The notes under the pieces were generated by a model, which saw only the letters and a program-made list of their open reading frames with translations, was not told the origin of the DNA and did not search any database. From positions 124,001 to 188,000 of the forward strand of contig CAXXIH010000002.1 of assembly GCA_963663365.2 (NCBI GenBank): a stretch of 64,000 bases of DNA, given 5' to 3'. Positions within the stretch are counted from its first letter, which is position 1, and the number at the start of each line of letters is the position of its first letter. The translations under genes and the position numbers were made by a program. This DNA comes from G963663365 sp963663365. GTDB taxonomy: Bacteria > Hinthialibacterota > Hinthialibacteria > Hinthialibacterales > G963663365. Shown here piece by piece: positions 8,397 to 17,580 of the stretch.

Positions 8397-10451
8397 ATGC
8401 GTTCATTGCTTGTATTACTCATAGCGTTGTGTTTGGTGATTCCGGTTGAATCATCGGTCGTGGGTAGAAGCAACTTAGGGCTTTATGGCGGTCAAATTGA
8501 GAATATGGCAACCTTCGATATGCCCGGTACTCCCAACCGCGTTTACGCCGATGTGCGTGGAGCAAACGGACTCTATTTTACAGACGATGTGGGACTGAAT
8601 TGGACGCTTTCAATTTCCGGTGAGGAGACATACGGCGTAGCCACTGACAGCAGCTATGTTTACGTAATTGTGAACGGTGAAGAAGTATGGCGTTCAGACG
8701 GCGCGGATGGGGCATCATGGACTACAATTTTGGCCCCCGGCATCTCTCCCTACCGCAACGAGTATCTTTCCTTTATTGCGCATGACGGTACACGTCTGTT
8801 AGCCGGGGCCGCCGAAGGTGTTCTGTATATGAATCCGACAGGACTCCCGGGCGATTGGGTACGAAATGTGGTGCACGCCACCACCCCCGACGAAGCTGTA
8901 GCCCATGTCACATCGAGACCCAGCGATCCGAATACACTTTTGGCCATCATTCAAAACCATATTTTTCCACAAGCCAGCAGCAATCAGCTCTATGAGTCGG
9001 TGGATGCCGGTACGACATGGACATCAGTAACTTTGCCTGCCTCGATAACCACAGCGATTGAAATTGTCGGCGTGGATCCTGCCAATCCCGACGATGTTTA
9101 TATCGGAGGCGACTCGGCCGATGCGACGATGTATTTGAATCGCTCGTATCTGGATCCCACCACTTGGACAGATATTACTCCATCCTCTTTCCAAAGCCGT
9201 TATCCGCAACTCATCCTTTTTCATAACGGTCTGACTTGGACAACGGCAAACAGTTACGATGTAAATACGGGAACATGGACACCATTCCCCGATACGACCA
9301 TCGGGACGCATCCGAACGACGGCGCACTCGTTTTCGATCCAGACGATCCGGCGGTTGTGTTTATCTCAAGCGATGTGGGTGTGGCCGTATCCAGCGATAG
9401 CGCCGCAACGTTTGAAGAGCGAAACAATAATATTGAAGGCGTAGAAGTCTTCGATGTGGATGTCGATGCATTTACAAAAGATATCGCGGTTGTGGCCAGC
9501 AAAAGCGGTCTGGCGATTACCGATGTATTTCAGAAGCCGCCGACACCGGCCGATTGGAACTATCCGGTATTTCCTCATGGTAACGGAGGCCCTCCACTGA
9601 CCGCGGTTGCGATTGTGCAGGGCAGTACCCAGGAATTTGTGGTCGGTGACAACAGCGAAACGATCTTTTTATCTGAAGACGGCGGGGTTACTTGGCGTGA
9701 AACGTACCGTTGGCTGGCCACTCCAATTGAAAGCCGTTCTACAGTAACCGATATCGACAGCGCTCATGGCAGCAATACGCTTTATGCCTGTATCGGTTTT
9801 TGGGAAGAAGGTAATGATGGTATTGTGGTCCGTAGTGATGACCGGGGCAAAACCTGGGTTGAAGCGACGTTGGCGAATGTCTACCCCAACGCATTGGAAG
9901 TTGTGGGCACCAACTTGATCTATGTCGCTGTGGGCAATGAACGCGATCCTTCATCCGGCTCAAATAAAGGCATCTATGTATCCAACGATAGCGGGGCGAC
10001 TTGGAGCCAAGTTCTAGTAGGCGGAACCCCATTGAATGGGATTGTCACCGATTTGGCTCAAGATCCGATAAATCCGGCAATCCAATACGCAACCTTGGCC
10101 ATCGGTCCGGGGATGGGCGGCGCAGTTTTGCGTCTTGAATACGATGCAACAGGTCTAAATGTGCTGACAGCGACGGATCTATCCTCAACCTATAGCGGCC
10201 CCTCCTCTGACTTTTTAACGGCTATCGAGACCGATAACACAGGAAACATGATTTTTGCCGGTGAGGGTTCGGATATTGCGCTCTTCGATGTGCCGACATC
10301 AACTTGGTCGATGTATTATTCCGGACTGAATGGTGAAACGATCTATTCTCTGTATTGGGATGCACTGGTTTCGGGTACCTCGACCGGTTTTTATGCATTC
10401 GATCCGAGTACCAGTGTTCAAGATTGGCACACCTATAGCCTAGAAAAATGA
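8397..10451 (+). CDS. Secreted Asp-box (BNR/sortilin-like) beta-propeller protein
   Basis: The 684-residue protein has a signal peptide (MRSLLVLLIALCLVIPVESS). The rest is a chain of propeller blades with Asp-box motifs such as SDDRGKTWVEA, SNDSGATWSQV, SEDGGVTWRET and VDAGTTWTSV. The fold occurs in sialidases, VPS10/sortilin proteins and xyloglucan-active enzymes, but no sialidase arginine triad or other catalytic signature is evident, so a binding or structural extracellular role is as likely as enzymatic. I chose the ATG at 8397 because GGAGAG lies 6 bases upstream and the signal peptide starts there; the in-frame ATG at 8331 overlaps the preceding terminator. The next gene is a CE15-like esterase 47 bases downstream, so the two may be co-transcribed. 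Confidence 0.82.
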   Translation: MRSLLVLLIALCLVIPVESSVVGRSNLGLYGGQIENMATFDMPGTPNRVYADVRGANGLYFTDDVGLNWTLSISGEETYGVATDSSYVYVIVNGEEVWRSDGADGASWTTILAPGISPYRNEYLSFIAHDGTRLLAGAAEGVLYMNPTGLPGDWVRNVVHATTPDEAVAHVTSRPSDPNTLLAIIQNHIFPQASSNQLYESVDAGTTWTSVTLPASITTAIEIVGVDPANPDDVYIGGDSADATMYLNRSYLDPTTWTDITPSSFQSRYPQLILFHNGLTWTTANSYDVNTGTWTPFPDTTIGTHPNDGALVFDPDDPAVVFISSDVGVAVSSDSAATFEERNNNIEGVEVFDVDVDAFTKDIAVVASKSGLAITDVFQKPPTPADWNYPVFPHGNGGPPLTAVAIVQGSTQEFVVGDNSETIFLSEDGGVTWRETYRWLATPIESRSTVTDIDSAHGSNTLYACIGFWEEGNDGIVVRSDDRGKTWVEATLANVYPNALEVVGTNLIYVAVGNERDPSSGSNKGIYVSNDSGATWSQVLVGGTPLNGIVTDLAQDPINPAIQYATLAIGPGMGGAVLRLEYDATGLNVLTATDLSSTYSGPSSDFLTAIETDNTGNMIFAGEGSDIALFDVPTSTWSMYYSGLNGETIYSLYWDALVSGTSTGFYAFDPSTSVQDWHTYSLEK

Positions 10452-10498
10452 TATGACTAAGATATTTCTTTACGACTCCAATTTCTGAGACTTGGTGG

Positions 10499-11677
10499 AT
10501 GACAAAACCGATTATGAAAACAACATTGGCCTTGCTTCTGTTGGCGTGTTCCGCATTTTGTGGAACGGATACTGAATTTAAATTTCTCCCTGTCGATGAA
10601 CTCCCGGCGATAGAGACTTTGCCTAATCCGTTTGTGTTTAACGACGGTAGTCCTGTTAAAACAGTGGAGGATTGGGAAAAGCGGCGGGAAGAAATCAAAG
10701 CCATGGTGCTCTACTACGAATATGGGCATATGCCCCCGGCACCGGGCAATGTAAAAGCGGTCATCGAATCCGAAAAAGAGATTTTCGATGGTAAAGGTAA
10801 AGAACAGCAGATTGTGCTGACTATGGGTCCGAATCAGAGCCTATCGATGCATATTCTTATGAATATCCCCACCGGTTCGGGGCCCTTCCCGGTCATCATC
10901 AAAAACGCCAATAGCAATGGGTATATCCCCATTGTGGAAGAGATGATGAAACGCGGCTATATCAGCGTGGAATACGGCCGTACGGAATTGGATCCGGACG
11001 AGACCGATATCATCGGACCGGCCCAGGCCGCCTATCCTGATTACGATTGGGCGACTTTGGCGGTTTGGGCATGGGGCGGCTCGCGTGTGATCGATTATTT
11101 GTACACGCTGGATTTTGTTGACAAACAACACCTGGCGACAACCGGGCATTCGCGCGGCGGAAAGACAGCACTGCTACTAGGAGCAATGGACGAACGGATC
11201 GCTTTAACCAATCCGAACGGGAGCGGTTGCGGCGGCGCAGGCTCGTTCCGTATTCTCGGTGAACGTTCTGAAACTTTGGAGATTATCACCAAGAACCTTT
11301 TGTATTGGTTCCATCCACGTCTAAGAACATTTGCGGAAAAAGTGGACCATCTGCCTTTCGATCAGCATTCTATGAAAGCATTGGTTGCACCACGCGCTTT
11401 GGTTTGTACAGAAGCATCCGGAGACCTTTGGGGCAATCCCTACGGTTCACAACAGACTCATATTGCCGCAAAAAAGGTTTACGAGTTTTTGGGAGCGGGG
11501 GATAAGATCGGAATTCATTTCCGGGAAGGCCAGCACGATCAATTAGCCGAAGACTGGCTGGCTCTGCTCGATTACGCGGACCTTCAGTTTTTTGGCAAAA
11601 AACCGGAGCGTGAGTTCTATAAACTTCCATTTCCGGTGGATGAACGAATCGGGGAATGGGCGGTTCCTAAGCAATAA
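10499..11677 (+). CDS. Glucuronoyl esterase-like alpha/beta hydrolase (CE15-like)
   Basis: The 392-residue protein has a hydrophobic leader ending LLLLACSAFCG, either Sec-type or a lipoprotein leader. The body follows CE15 esterases: WAWGGSRVIDYL at about 191-201, the nucleophile elbow GHSRGGKTALL with Ser218, NPNGSGCGGAG, a candidate acidic residue at Glu305 (VCTEASGD) and His346 in EGQHD. CE15 enzymes cleave ester bonds between 4-O-methyl-glucuronic acid and lignin alcohols outside the cell. Canonical members read GCSRNGK at the elbow, so this is a divergent relative and the substrate is open. The ATG at 10499 lacks a well-spaced ribosome site; a second at 10514 would give a shorter leader. 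yigZ follows 9 bases downstream. Confidence 0.8.
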   Translation: MTKPIMKTTLALLLLACSAFCGTDTEFKFLPVDELPAIETLPNPFVFNDGSPVKTVEDWEKRREEIKAMVLYYEYGHMPPAPGNVKAVIESEKEIFDGKGKEQQIVLTMGPNQSLSMHILMNIPTGSGPFPVIIKNANSNGYIPIVEEMMKRGYISVEYGRTELDPDETDIIGPAQAAYPDYDWATLAVWAWGGSRVIDYLYTLDFVDKQHLATTGHSRGGKTALLLGAMDERIALTNPNGSGCGGAGSFRILGERSETLEIITKNLLYWFHPRLRTFAEKVDHLPFDQHSMKALVAPRALVCTEASGDLWGNPYGSQQTHIAAKKVYEFLGAGDKIGIHFREGQHDQLAEDWLALLDYADLQFFGKKPEREFYKLPFPVDERIGEWAVPKQ

Positions 11678-11686
11678 GGATAGAGG

Positions 11687-12370
11687 ATGGCATCGTACCG
11701 TGTTCCCAAAGAGCGAATCCGGATTGAAACGATTGTCTCCAATTCCCGTTTTATCACCACCATCGACCGTATAACCAGCGCCGAGGAAGCGAAAGCATTC
11801 ATCCGTGAAATCAGAGATGAAATGCCGGACGCATCGCATCATGTGTACGCCTTTAAAGCGGGTCATGGGGCCAGCGTGATCGAAGGCATGAGTGACGACG
11901 GCGAACCGAGCGGCACATCAGGGCCGCCGGTATTGGCGGTTTTGAGAGGATCGGGAATCGGCGATGTAGCGATTGTCGTGACAAGGTATTTCGGGGGCAC
12001 CAAACTGGGGACAGGCGGATTGGTATCGGCTTACTCAAATGCCGCGAAACTTGCTTTTCAAGAACTTCAAACAGAAGAGAAAATCGATAAGACACGTGTG
12101 TATATGGCAGTACCTTACCCTTTGCATCCTCAGGTTCGGCAGCTTCTGCAAAATGAGAAGCTGGATATCATCGAAGAAACATTTGGCGAACAAGTCGAGA
12201 TTCTACTGGATGTCCCCGATAGTGCATTGGATCGAATCGGAGAGCAATTACGGGATTTATCGGCGGGGAAATTAGAGATGGTCAGGGTACCCGTGACCGG
12301 GCAGGATCCCGCCAAGGCGGGACTAACGCCTCACGATTTCGGGGTGTGCTTGGAAGATAAAGATGGGTAG
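11687..12370 (+). CDS. YigZ/IMPACT family protein with a repeat-derived C-terminus
   Basis: The 227-residue protein carries the UPF0029/IMPACT signature: SRFITTIDRITSAEEA, HHVYAFKAG, SDDGEPSGTSGPPVL and VVTRYFGGTKLGTGGLVSAY. A second, weaker ferredoxin-like domain follows to about residue 198. IMPACT-type proteins are linked to translation control; the bacterial role is poorly defined. From residue 199 the reading frame enters the dispersed D-type repeat (VRVPVTGQDPAKAGLTPHDF), and the stop codon lies inside its gggtagcaccctgc end. The last 29 residues are therefore encoded by repeat DNA that displaced or extended the original end. GGATAG is 5 bases before the ATG. Confidence 0.88.
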   Translation: MASYRVPKERIRIETIVSNSRFITTIDRITSAEEAKAFIREIRDEMPDASHHVYAFKAGHGASVIEGMSDDGEPSGTSGPPVLAVLRGSGIGDVAIVVTRYFGGTKLGTGGLVSAYSNAAKLAFQELQTEEKIDKTRVYMAVPYPLHPQVRQLLQNEKLDIIEETFGEQVEILLDVPDSALDRIGEQLRDLSAGKLEMVRVPVTGQDPAKAGLTPHDFGVCLEDKDG

Positions 12371-13190
12371 CACCCTGCACGCCAATTGGTTTTATGTTTT
12401 GCCTCGCACTTACAGCGTCAGGGTACCCCTGCGGGCATGACGCCTGCCGGCGCCCGTGACCGGGCAGGATCCCGCCGAGGCGGGACCTAACGGCGCCCGG
12501 ATTAAAGGCAGCCGGTGCGCGCATACGCGCGGCCCGGGCACCCCCGATAGAGAGTAATTTTGCTGCGGACCTACGGTGCTTGGTGTGTTCGATTAAGAGA
12601 GATTGTGGATAGCGGGGGAGTTTTAGCAAAATACAATTCATTTTGTACGGCCCTTACAGGGCCGGAAGTTTTGGGTTCTTAACCCCAGGCTGCGCTACGC
12701 TTGCCTGGGGCTTCAATCTTATGTCCTTTCAGGACACGGTGTGGTTGTTTGAGAGAGATGGTGGATGGCGGGGGAGTCTTTGCAATCAACAAATCTTCGC
12801 GATAAAGCCTCTTTCGCGCTTACAGCGCTTATGATTGTGGGGGACGGTTACCCCGGGCGGCGTTTGTCCGTCTTCGACGTCCAAACTCTGCCCGAGGCTA
12901 TTTCCTCGTCGCACCTACGGTGCTTGGTTTCATGTTTATGGAAGTTGGTGGATAGGGAGATACATATATATGTATGGTAAACAAGTGGCTCATCAGGAGA
13001 TTGGCCCTCCCCCGCCGCCACTCGGCGGCGAGAAAGTGGAGAGGAGAAAGTTGAACCACGAAAACACGAAAAGGATACGAAGGGCACGCCGGGGGAGCCC
13101 TGAGGCAATGCGCCTAACGGCCCACGATTTCGGAGTGTGTATAGAAAAAAAGTTGGGAGGCACCCTGCTGAGCAATACATCTGTATGGGT
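12281..13190. repeat. Composite repeat block overlapping the yigZ 3' end
   Basis: The block begins inside yigZ and continues with three D-type cassettes (gtgaccgggcaggatcccgc words, ggtgcgcgcatacgcgcgg), the hairpins CGGCCC-TTACA-GGGCCG (about 12650), CCCCAGGC...GCCTGGGG (about 12683) and GTCCT-TTC-AGGAC (about 12723), the caacaaatcttcgcgataaa block (12787), CGTC-TTC-GACG at 12869-12879, a gcacctacggtgc hairpin (about 12917) and a cacgaaaacacgaaaagg word (13058). The open frames here (for example 12835-13263) are repeat translations. Confidence 0.82.
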
Positions 13191-13196
13191 TAAAGG

Positions 13197-15368
13197 TTAT
13201 GTATTTTGGGCGAAGAAGGTGTCGACCCGTCTGGTGAGTTTGACCAAGTCATTGCCAATTTGAGCGATTTGAGGCCATTGGGGCGGATTCTTATCCCATT
13301 CCTGCCAGATTTTCCATAACGCGGGAACCGCTTTTGCGCCTTCAAAATCTCCCAACTGCCGCATAAAATCATCAACGGATTTCTGCTTGCGATTCACATA
13401 AACGCCTTTTAAGTTGAGCGTATTTTTGACCAGGGCAAACATGCACTCGCAGAGTGCGAATCCCAGGACATCCGCGAAATCATCTTCCGTAATTCGTTCA
13501 CCCAAGGCCAGGTCCAAATCATCATGATTAATCGCCTGAATTGCCTCAGACAGCGAACCGGCCTGGAGAGCCGGAATAAGCTCCTCGATCCGATTCTTGG
13601 TCCCCATCCATTGTGCGGGGGCTTCAGCAGCAAGAATTCTTTGATTGCCTTCCACATGGGGATACAAATCCTCAGTGATTAAGCCCTGCTTATACGCGTC
13701 TTTGACCAGCATCATAAAATCATCGAGACGCACGTACTCTATGTCATATTCTTTTAGGTCCCGGACGATCTTTTCAATGCGTTCCAGCCTTACAGAGATA
13801 TTGATTAAGCAGTAGATGAAAAGCGGGCGGTTCGGATTGGCTTCAATGAAATTGCGAATTGTGGCGACATCATCCTTATCAGGGCTGTGAATCCCTTCCC
13901 CGCAGAAGATATAAGGCTTGTCATTGAAATTATAATGCGGCTCAAATGCGGATTCGCCCATACCGCGCACATAGCCGATACAGTTATCCATTTCTTTAAA
14001 GAGCAACGGATTGAACTCCGGTAAATCGACTTCCTGCCAATTGGTATCATCATTCCAGTTGGTGATGTTGACGATTTCCAGGCCGCAGCGTTGCATGTAA
14101 TGTTTGCTGTAACGCAAAAACAGCCGTGGATCGGGATGCAAATGGGGATAGGTATAACCTGACCCTGTGGGGCCCGCGATCATGCAGTCTTGCGGCAGCA
14201 TATGTTTGACATAATAGGCAAACATAGCCGGTGCAATATCGGCTAAAAGCGGGAGAAATCCCCAAGTCATGGGAACGGTTCCGCGTTTTTCGGATGCCCA
14301 ATTACGGAGTTGCAGGCTGTTCATAACCCATAAGGAATCGCCATCGGTCATCATGAAAGCGATATAGACTTTGTTCTTTTCCGCTTTCAGGCTTTTACGC
14401 GGGCTCGGTTTTTGAACGGGGATTGATTTATCTTTGGGGATAAATCCGCTTTGCACGGTAAGGTTTTGAGTTCCCAAAGCACAGAGGGTATAGAGGCCAT
14501 CACGCGAGGCGCGGGCGACCGCCCAATGCTCATGGTCGCGTGCGCAATGCCACCCCCACACGCCTGCCGGAAATTCCATCCCGGCGCAGATACGGCTGAA
14601 CATGCGGTATTCACGGCGTTGACGAAAAGCGGCGGAGAGATCGAATGTGAAAGCTTTATTGCAGACCAAAAAGTCCCGAATGGTTGAGTCTCCGCTGGGA
14701 TGATAGGGCAGGTGGACGCATTGGGCGCCAAGAATATGTTTGGAGCAGTGCGGTAAGAGATTGTCAAAAGCCCACTCATAGGCTTCGAATTTATCGCCCC
14801 AGCGCCCGCGCAGGTCTTCCTTTTTCTGCAAGCCGAGATCCCGGGCCAATGGCTCCAAATTTGGAAAAACAACAAGATAATTATCGAGACTGGCCCATGT
14901 TTGGGCAATATTGACGGTATCAATCAAATCGGGATCAAAAACGATATAGCCATCGAGCTCTTTTGCATATAACTGCAAAAGTTCAGTAAAATCTTGGACC
15001 TCATCGACCTGGAATTGAAATCCCTCTTCCCGGAATTTTTCAAGCCAGGGCGTGTTCATGCCGCCATACTCAAAATAAATTCTGGGTTCCGAACGATTCA
15101 CGAGACCTTGGAAAATCGTGGCAACCGTATCGAGGAGCCAATGGACTCTCTGATCATCCCAATTGACCATCTGACTCAAATTGGAAATTTGAAAGCGTTT
15201 TAAATGTCTAACCGGCTTCGTGTGATGGAAGATATCGTACTTCGGATCGATTTCTGTCAAACGCCGAGGATTGTGAGCGCAGCTCATAAGACCGGAAGGC
15301 AATAGAGTCATTCCTCCGGCCAGGGTGCATAGTTGTTGAAACTCACGCCGTGTCAATGAACGATTCAT
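13197..15368 (-). CDS. Secreted GxGYxYP-family protein
   Basis: The 723-residue protein contains GPTGSGYTYPHLHPDPR at about 400-416, the namesake motif of the GxGYxYP domain, preceded by VYIAFMMTDGDSLWVMNSLQLRNW and TVPMTWGFLPLLADIAPAM, which also fit that family. The function of these proteins is not established; they occur in gut and environmental polysaccharide degraders and are thought to be carbohydrate-active. The N-terminus has SLTRREFQQLC, a twin-arginine-like patch, and a possible lipobox ending LMSC at residue 29, so export is likely. AGAGGG lies 6 bases before the ATG. It stands alone with repeat blocks on both sides. Confidence 0.8.
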   Translation of the reverse strand: MNRSLTRREFQQLCTLAGGMTLLPSGLMSCAHNPRRLTEIDPKYDIFHHTKPVRHLKRFQISNLSQMVNWDDQRVHWLLDTVATIFQGLVNRSEPRIYFEYGGMNTPWLEKFREEGFQFQVDEVQDFTELLQLYAKELDGYIVFDPDLIDTVNIAQTWASLDNYLVVFPNLEPLARDLGLQKKEDLRGRWGDKFEAYEWAFDNLLPHCSKHILGAQCVHLPYHPSGDSTIRDFLVCNKAFTFDLSAAFRQRREYRMFSRICAGMEFPAGVWGWHCARDHEHWAVARASRDGLYTLCALGTQNLTVQSGFIPKDKSIPVQKPSPRKSLKAEKNKVYIAFMMTDGDSLWVMNSLQLRNWASEKRGTVPMTWGFLPLLADIAPAMFAYYVKHMLPQDCMIAGPTGSGYTYPHLHPDPRLFLRYSKHYMQRCGLEIVNITNWNDDTNWQEVDLPEFNPLLFKEMDNCIGYVRGMGESAFEPHYNFNDKPYIFCGEGIHSPDKDDVATIRNFIEANPNRPLFIYCLINISVRLERIEKIVRDLKEYDIEYVRLDDFMMLVKDAYKQGLITEDLYPHVEGNQRILAAEAPAQWMGTKNRIEELIPALQAGSLSEAIQAINHDDLDLALGERITEDDFADVLGFALCECMFALVKNTLNLKGVYVNRKQKSVDDFMRQLGDFEGAKAVPALWKIWQEWDKNPPQWPQIAQIGNDLVKLTRRVDTFFAQNT

Positions 15369-15419
15369 AGAATTCCCTCTCGCATCGTTTCATACCGGAA
15401 CACAACCGGGGAAATAACT

Positions 15420-16610
15420 ATACTTGACTATTTCCTCGGTGTGGAGTCCAAAATTGGGAGAGAGAACACGAAGACAAGTTAGTCATATTTGAGTTGTGAC
15501 AAGATTCTGCGGCCCTTACAGGGCCGGGGATTTTTTTGGATTTGTGATCCCAGGCTTATGTCCTTTCAGGACACGGTGTGGTTGTTTGAGAGAGATGGTG
15601 GATGGCGGGGGAGTATCTGCAATCAACAAATCTTCGCGATAAAGCCTCTTTCGCGCTTACAGCGCTTATGATTGTGGGGGAAGGTTACCCCGGGCGGCGT
15701 TTGTCCGCCTCCGGCGTCCAAACTCTGCCCGAGGCTATTTCCTCGTCGCACCTACGGTGCTTGGTTTCATATTTATGGAAGTTGGTGGATGGAGAGAAAG
15801 TTTTTGTGATAAGTAAGGTCTTTCTGATATGAATCACGAAAGCACAAAAGAAGCATGAAGGGCACGAAAACTTTGCAGAGATGGGTGGCAAGGTTTTCAG
15901 AATGTCGTTTCATTTCTGCGGCCCTTACAGGGCCGGGGATTTTTGGGTTCGTAACCCCAGGCTTATGTCCTTTCAGGACATGGTGTGGGTGTTTGAGGGA
16001 GATGGTGGACGGCGGGGGAGTATTTGCAAACAACAAATCTTCGCGATAAAGCCTCTTTCGCGCTTACAGCGCTTATGATTGTGGAGGACGGTTACCCCGG
16101 GCGGCGTTTGTCCGCCTCCGGCGTCCAAACTCTGCCCGAGGCTATTTCATCGTCGCACCTACGGTGCTTGGTTTCATGTTTATGAAAATTAGTGGATGGA
16201 GAGAAAGTTTTTGTGATAAGTAAGGTCTTTCTGATATGAATCACGAAAGCACAAAAGAAGCACGAAGGGCACGAAAACTTTGCAGAGATGGGTGGATAGC
16301 GGGGGAGTATTTGCGATAAGTGAACCTTGTTACCGCCTCTTGTGCTGTTGCACCCAGACAAGCGAGTTGTCTGGGCCACCCTGTAGAGATACGTGTGTAT
16401 GTATGGCAAACGGCGGCTCGGTGGGAAAGAAACCCCTCCCTAGCCCTCCCCGTAAACGGGGCGGGATTAGGCCTCTTGTGCTGTTGCACCCAGACAAGCG
16501 AGTTGTCTGGGCCACCCTGTAGAGATACATATTCAGCTTAGAATTTGGGATATTGGTGGGTGCAAGCACCCACCCTGCGAGTAATATATGTATCTATAAA
16601 AGCGGGCAGG
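15420..16610. repeat. Composite repeat block with a 408-bp tandem duplication
   Basis: Two long units run about 15507-15895 and 15916-16300, offset by 407-409 bases. Each holds CGGCCC-TTACA-GGGCCG, a collapsed ccccaggcttatgtcc version of the next hairpin, GTCCT-TTC-AGGAC, the caacaaatcttcgcgataaa block, a CGCC-TCC-GGCG hairpin (15706-15716 in unit one), gcacctacggtgc and the cacgaaagcacaaaagaag word. After them come two cacccagacaagcgagttgt hairpins (about 16350 and 16488) and a GGTGGGTGC-AA-GCACCCACC hairpin at 16555-16574. Confidence 0.85.
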
Positions 16611-16636
16611 CATGAGAAGGTGTTTTGAAACCAGTT

Positions 16637-17428
16637 CTACACCTTTTCCCAGTGGGAGAGATCCCGGCCGGTCATTGCGGCAAGGCGATGGATTTGGCCA
16701 TCATATTCGGAAAGGACTTTTTCACGTAACGCTTGAGGCATGGGATTGTAACTGCCCGCATTGACTTTGCCTTTAAGTTCCGGTTTAAAACTTTCATCTA
16801 CGCCAATGAACCGATAAACCTCTACGGCAAGTTCCAGGGGACGGTTTACAAGATCATCATAGAAGAAGACACCGATATTAGGAAAAACCTCGCGCCAGTG
16901 AGCCAGCGTATCGGCATAATATCCCTGTGTGCGCAACCAACGTCCATCATCCTCAAACATACGCTCAAACGGTACGATCCGTTTCCCCAGCCGTTCCTTG
17001 CGATTGCGCCAGAACCAATAATGAGACCAGGCGCGGTCGACCGGATTGCGAAACATGACAAAGACTTTGACATCGGGGTAACGGGCCTTGAGTTCATCGC
17101 GGGCAGAAGGTTGTTTTTGCCAGAAGAGCAATTTCCGCCGTGGATTCCATTTGGGATAGTACTCTTTATGAGTGGAATCCGGACGCGGCGAGTTCCAGTA
17201 GTTGACGGAAATTTCACCGCATAGACGGCCGGTGCTGTGATCAAAGAACTTATGATACCAATCGAAGCCCCGGTGATAGTGACGCACGAAGAAGCTGATT
17301 TCCTTTTTCTGAATATCAGCATCAGGGTGTTGGCTTAGGATATTGGCTATCCATGTCGTTCCGCATTTCTGCACCCCCACCCCAACAAAATCCGGTCCTT
17401 GAGGACGTAATGACCGCTTATCATTCAT
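16637..17428 (-). CDS. PAPS-dependent sulfotransferase
   Basis: The 263-residue cytoplasmic protein has both PAPS-binding signatures of the sulfotransferase family: the 5'-phosphosulfate loop VGVQKCGTTWIANIL at about 17-31 and the 3'-phosphate site KVFVMFRNPVDRAWSHYWFW at about 120-139. The acceptor region resembles carbohydrate sulfotransferases of the heparan type. It would transfer sulfate from PAPS to a sugar or small molecule. It points away from the divergent UroD-like gene and has no partner genes beside it. A sulfotransferase in a genome also encoding sulfatases suggests sulfated surface polymers are made as well as eaten. AGGAG is present but about 13 bases from the ATG. Confidence 0.88.
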   Translation of the reverse strand: MNDKRSLRPQGPDFVGVGVQKCGTTWIANILSQHPDADIQKKEISFFVRHYHRGFDWYHKFFDHSTGRLCGEISVNYWNSPRPDSTHKEYYPKWNPRRKLLFWQKQPSARDELKARYPDVKVFVMFRNPVDRAWSHYWFWRNRKERLGKRIVPFERMFEDDGRWLRTQGYYADTLAHWREVFPNIGVFFYDDLVNRPLELAVEVYRFIGVDESFKPELKGKVNAGSYNPMPQALREKVLSEYDGQIHRLAAMTGRDLSHWEKV

Positions 17429-17580
17429 CGTGACACACTATCTCCTGGCAATCGCTCCTTATCGTGTGTGGCATTTGCATACATCCTTGGGAATGCCATA
17501 CCCTACTGATAGAAACCAATCCTATTCCCGGCAAAGACCGATACCGGTCTAATGCCGGAGGTATAAGAGTAACGACACGT

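Noticed and set aside
12835..13263. 142-residue plus-strand frame and similar frames in repeat blocks
   Set aside because: They are translations of the cassettes, with recurrent motifs such as RPLVxLQR-like words, and no conserved coding pattern.
17464..17580. Extended N-terminus of the UroD-like protein from GTG 17464
   Set aside because: The extension has no homology-like features and the GTG has no ribosome site.
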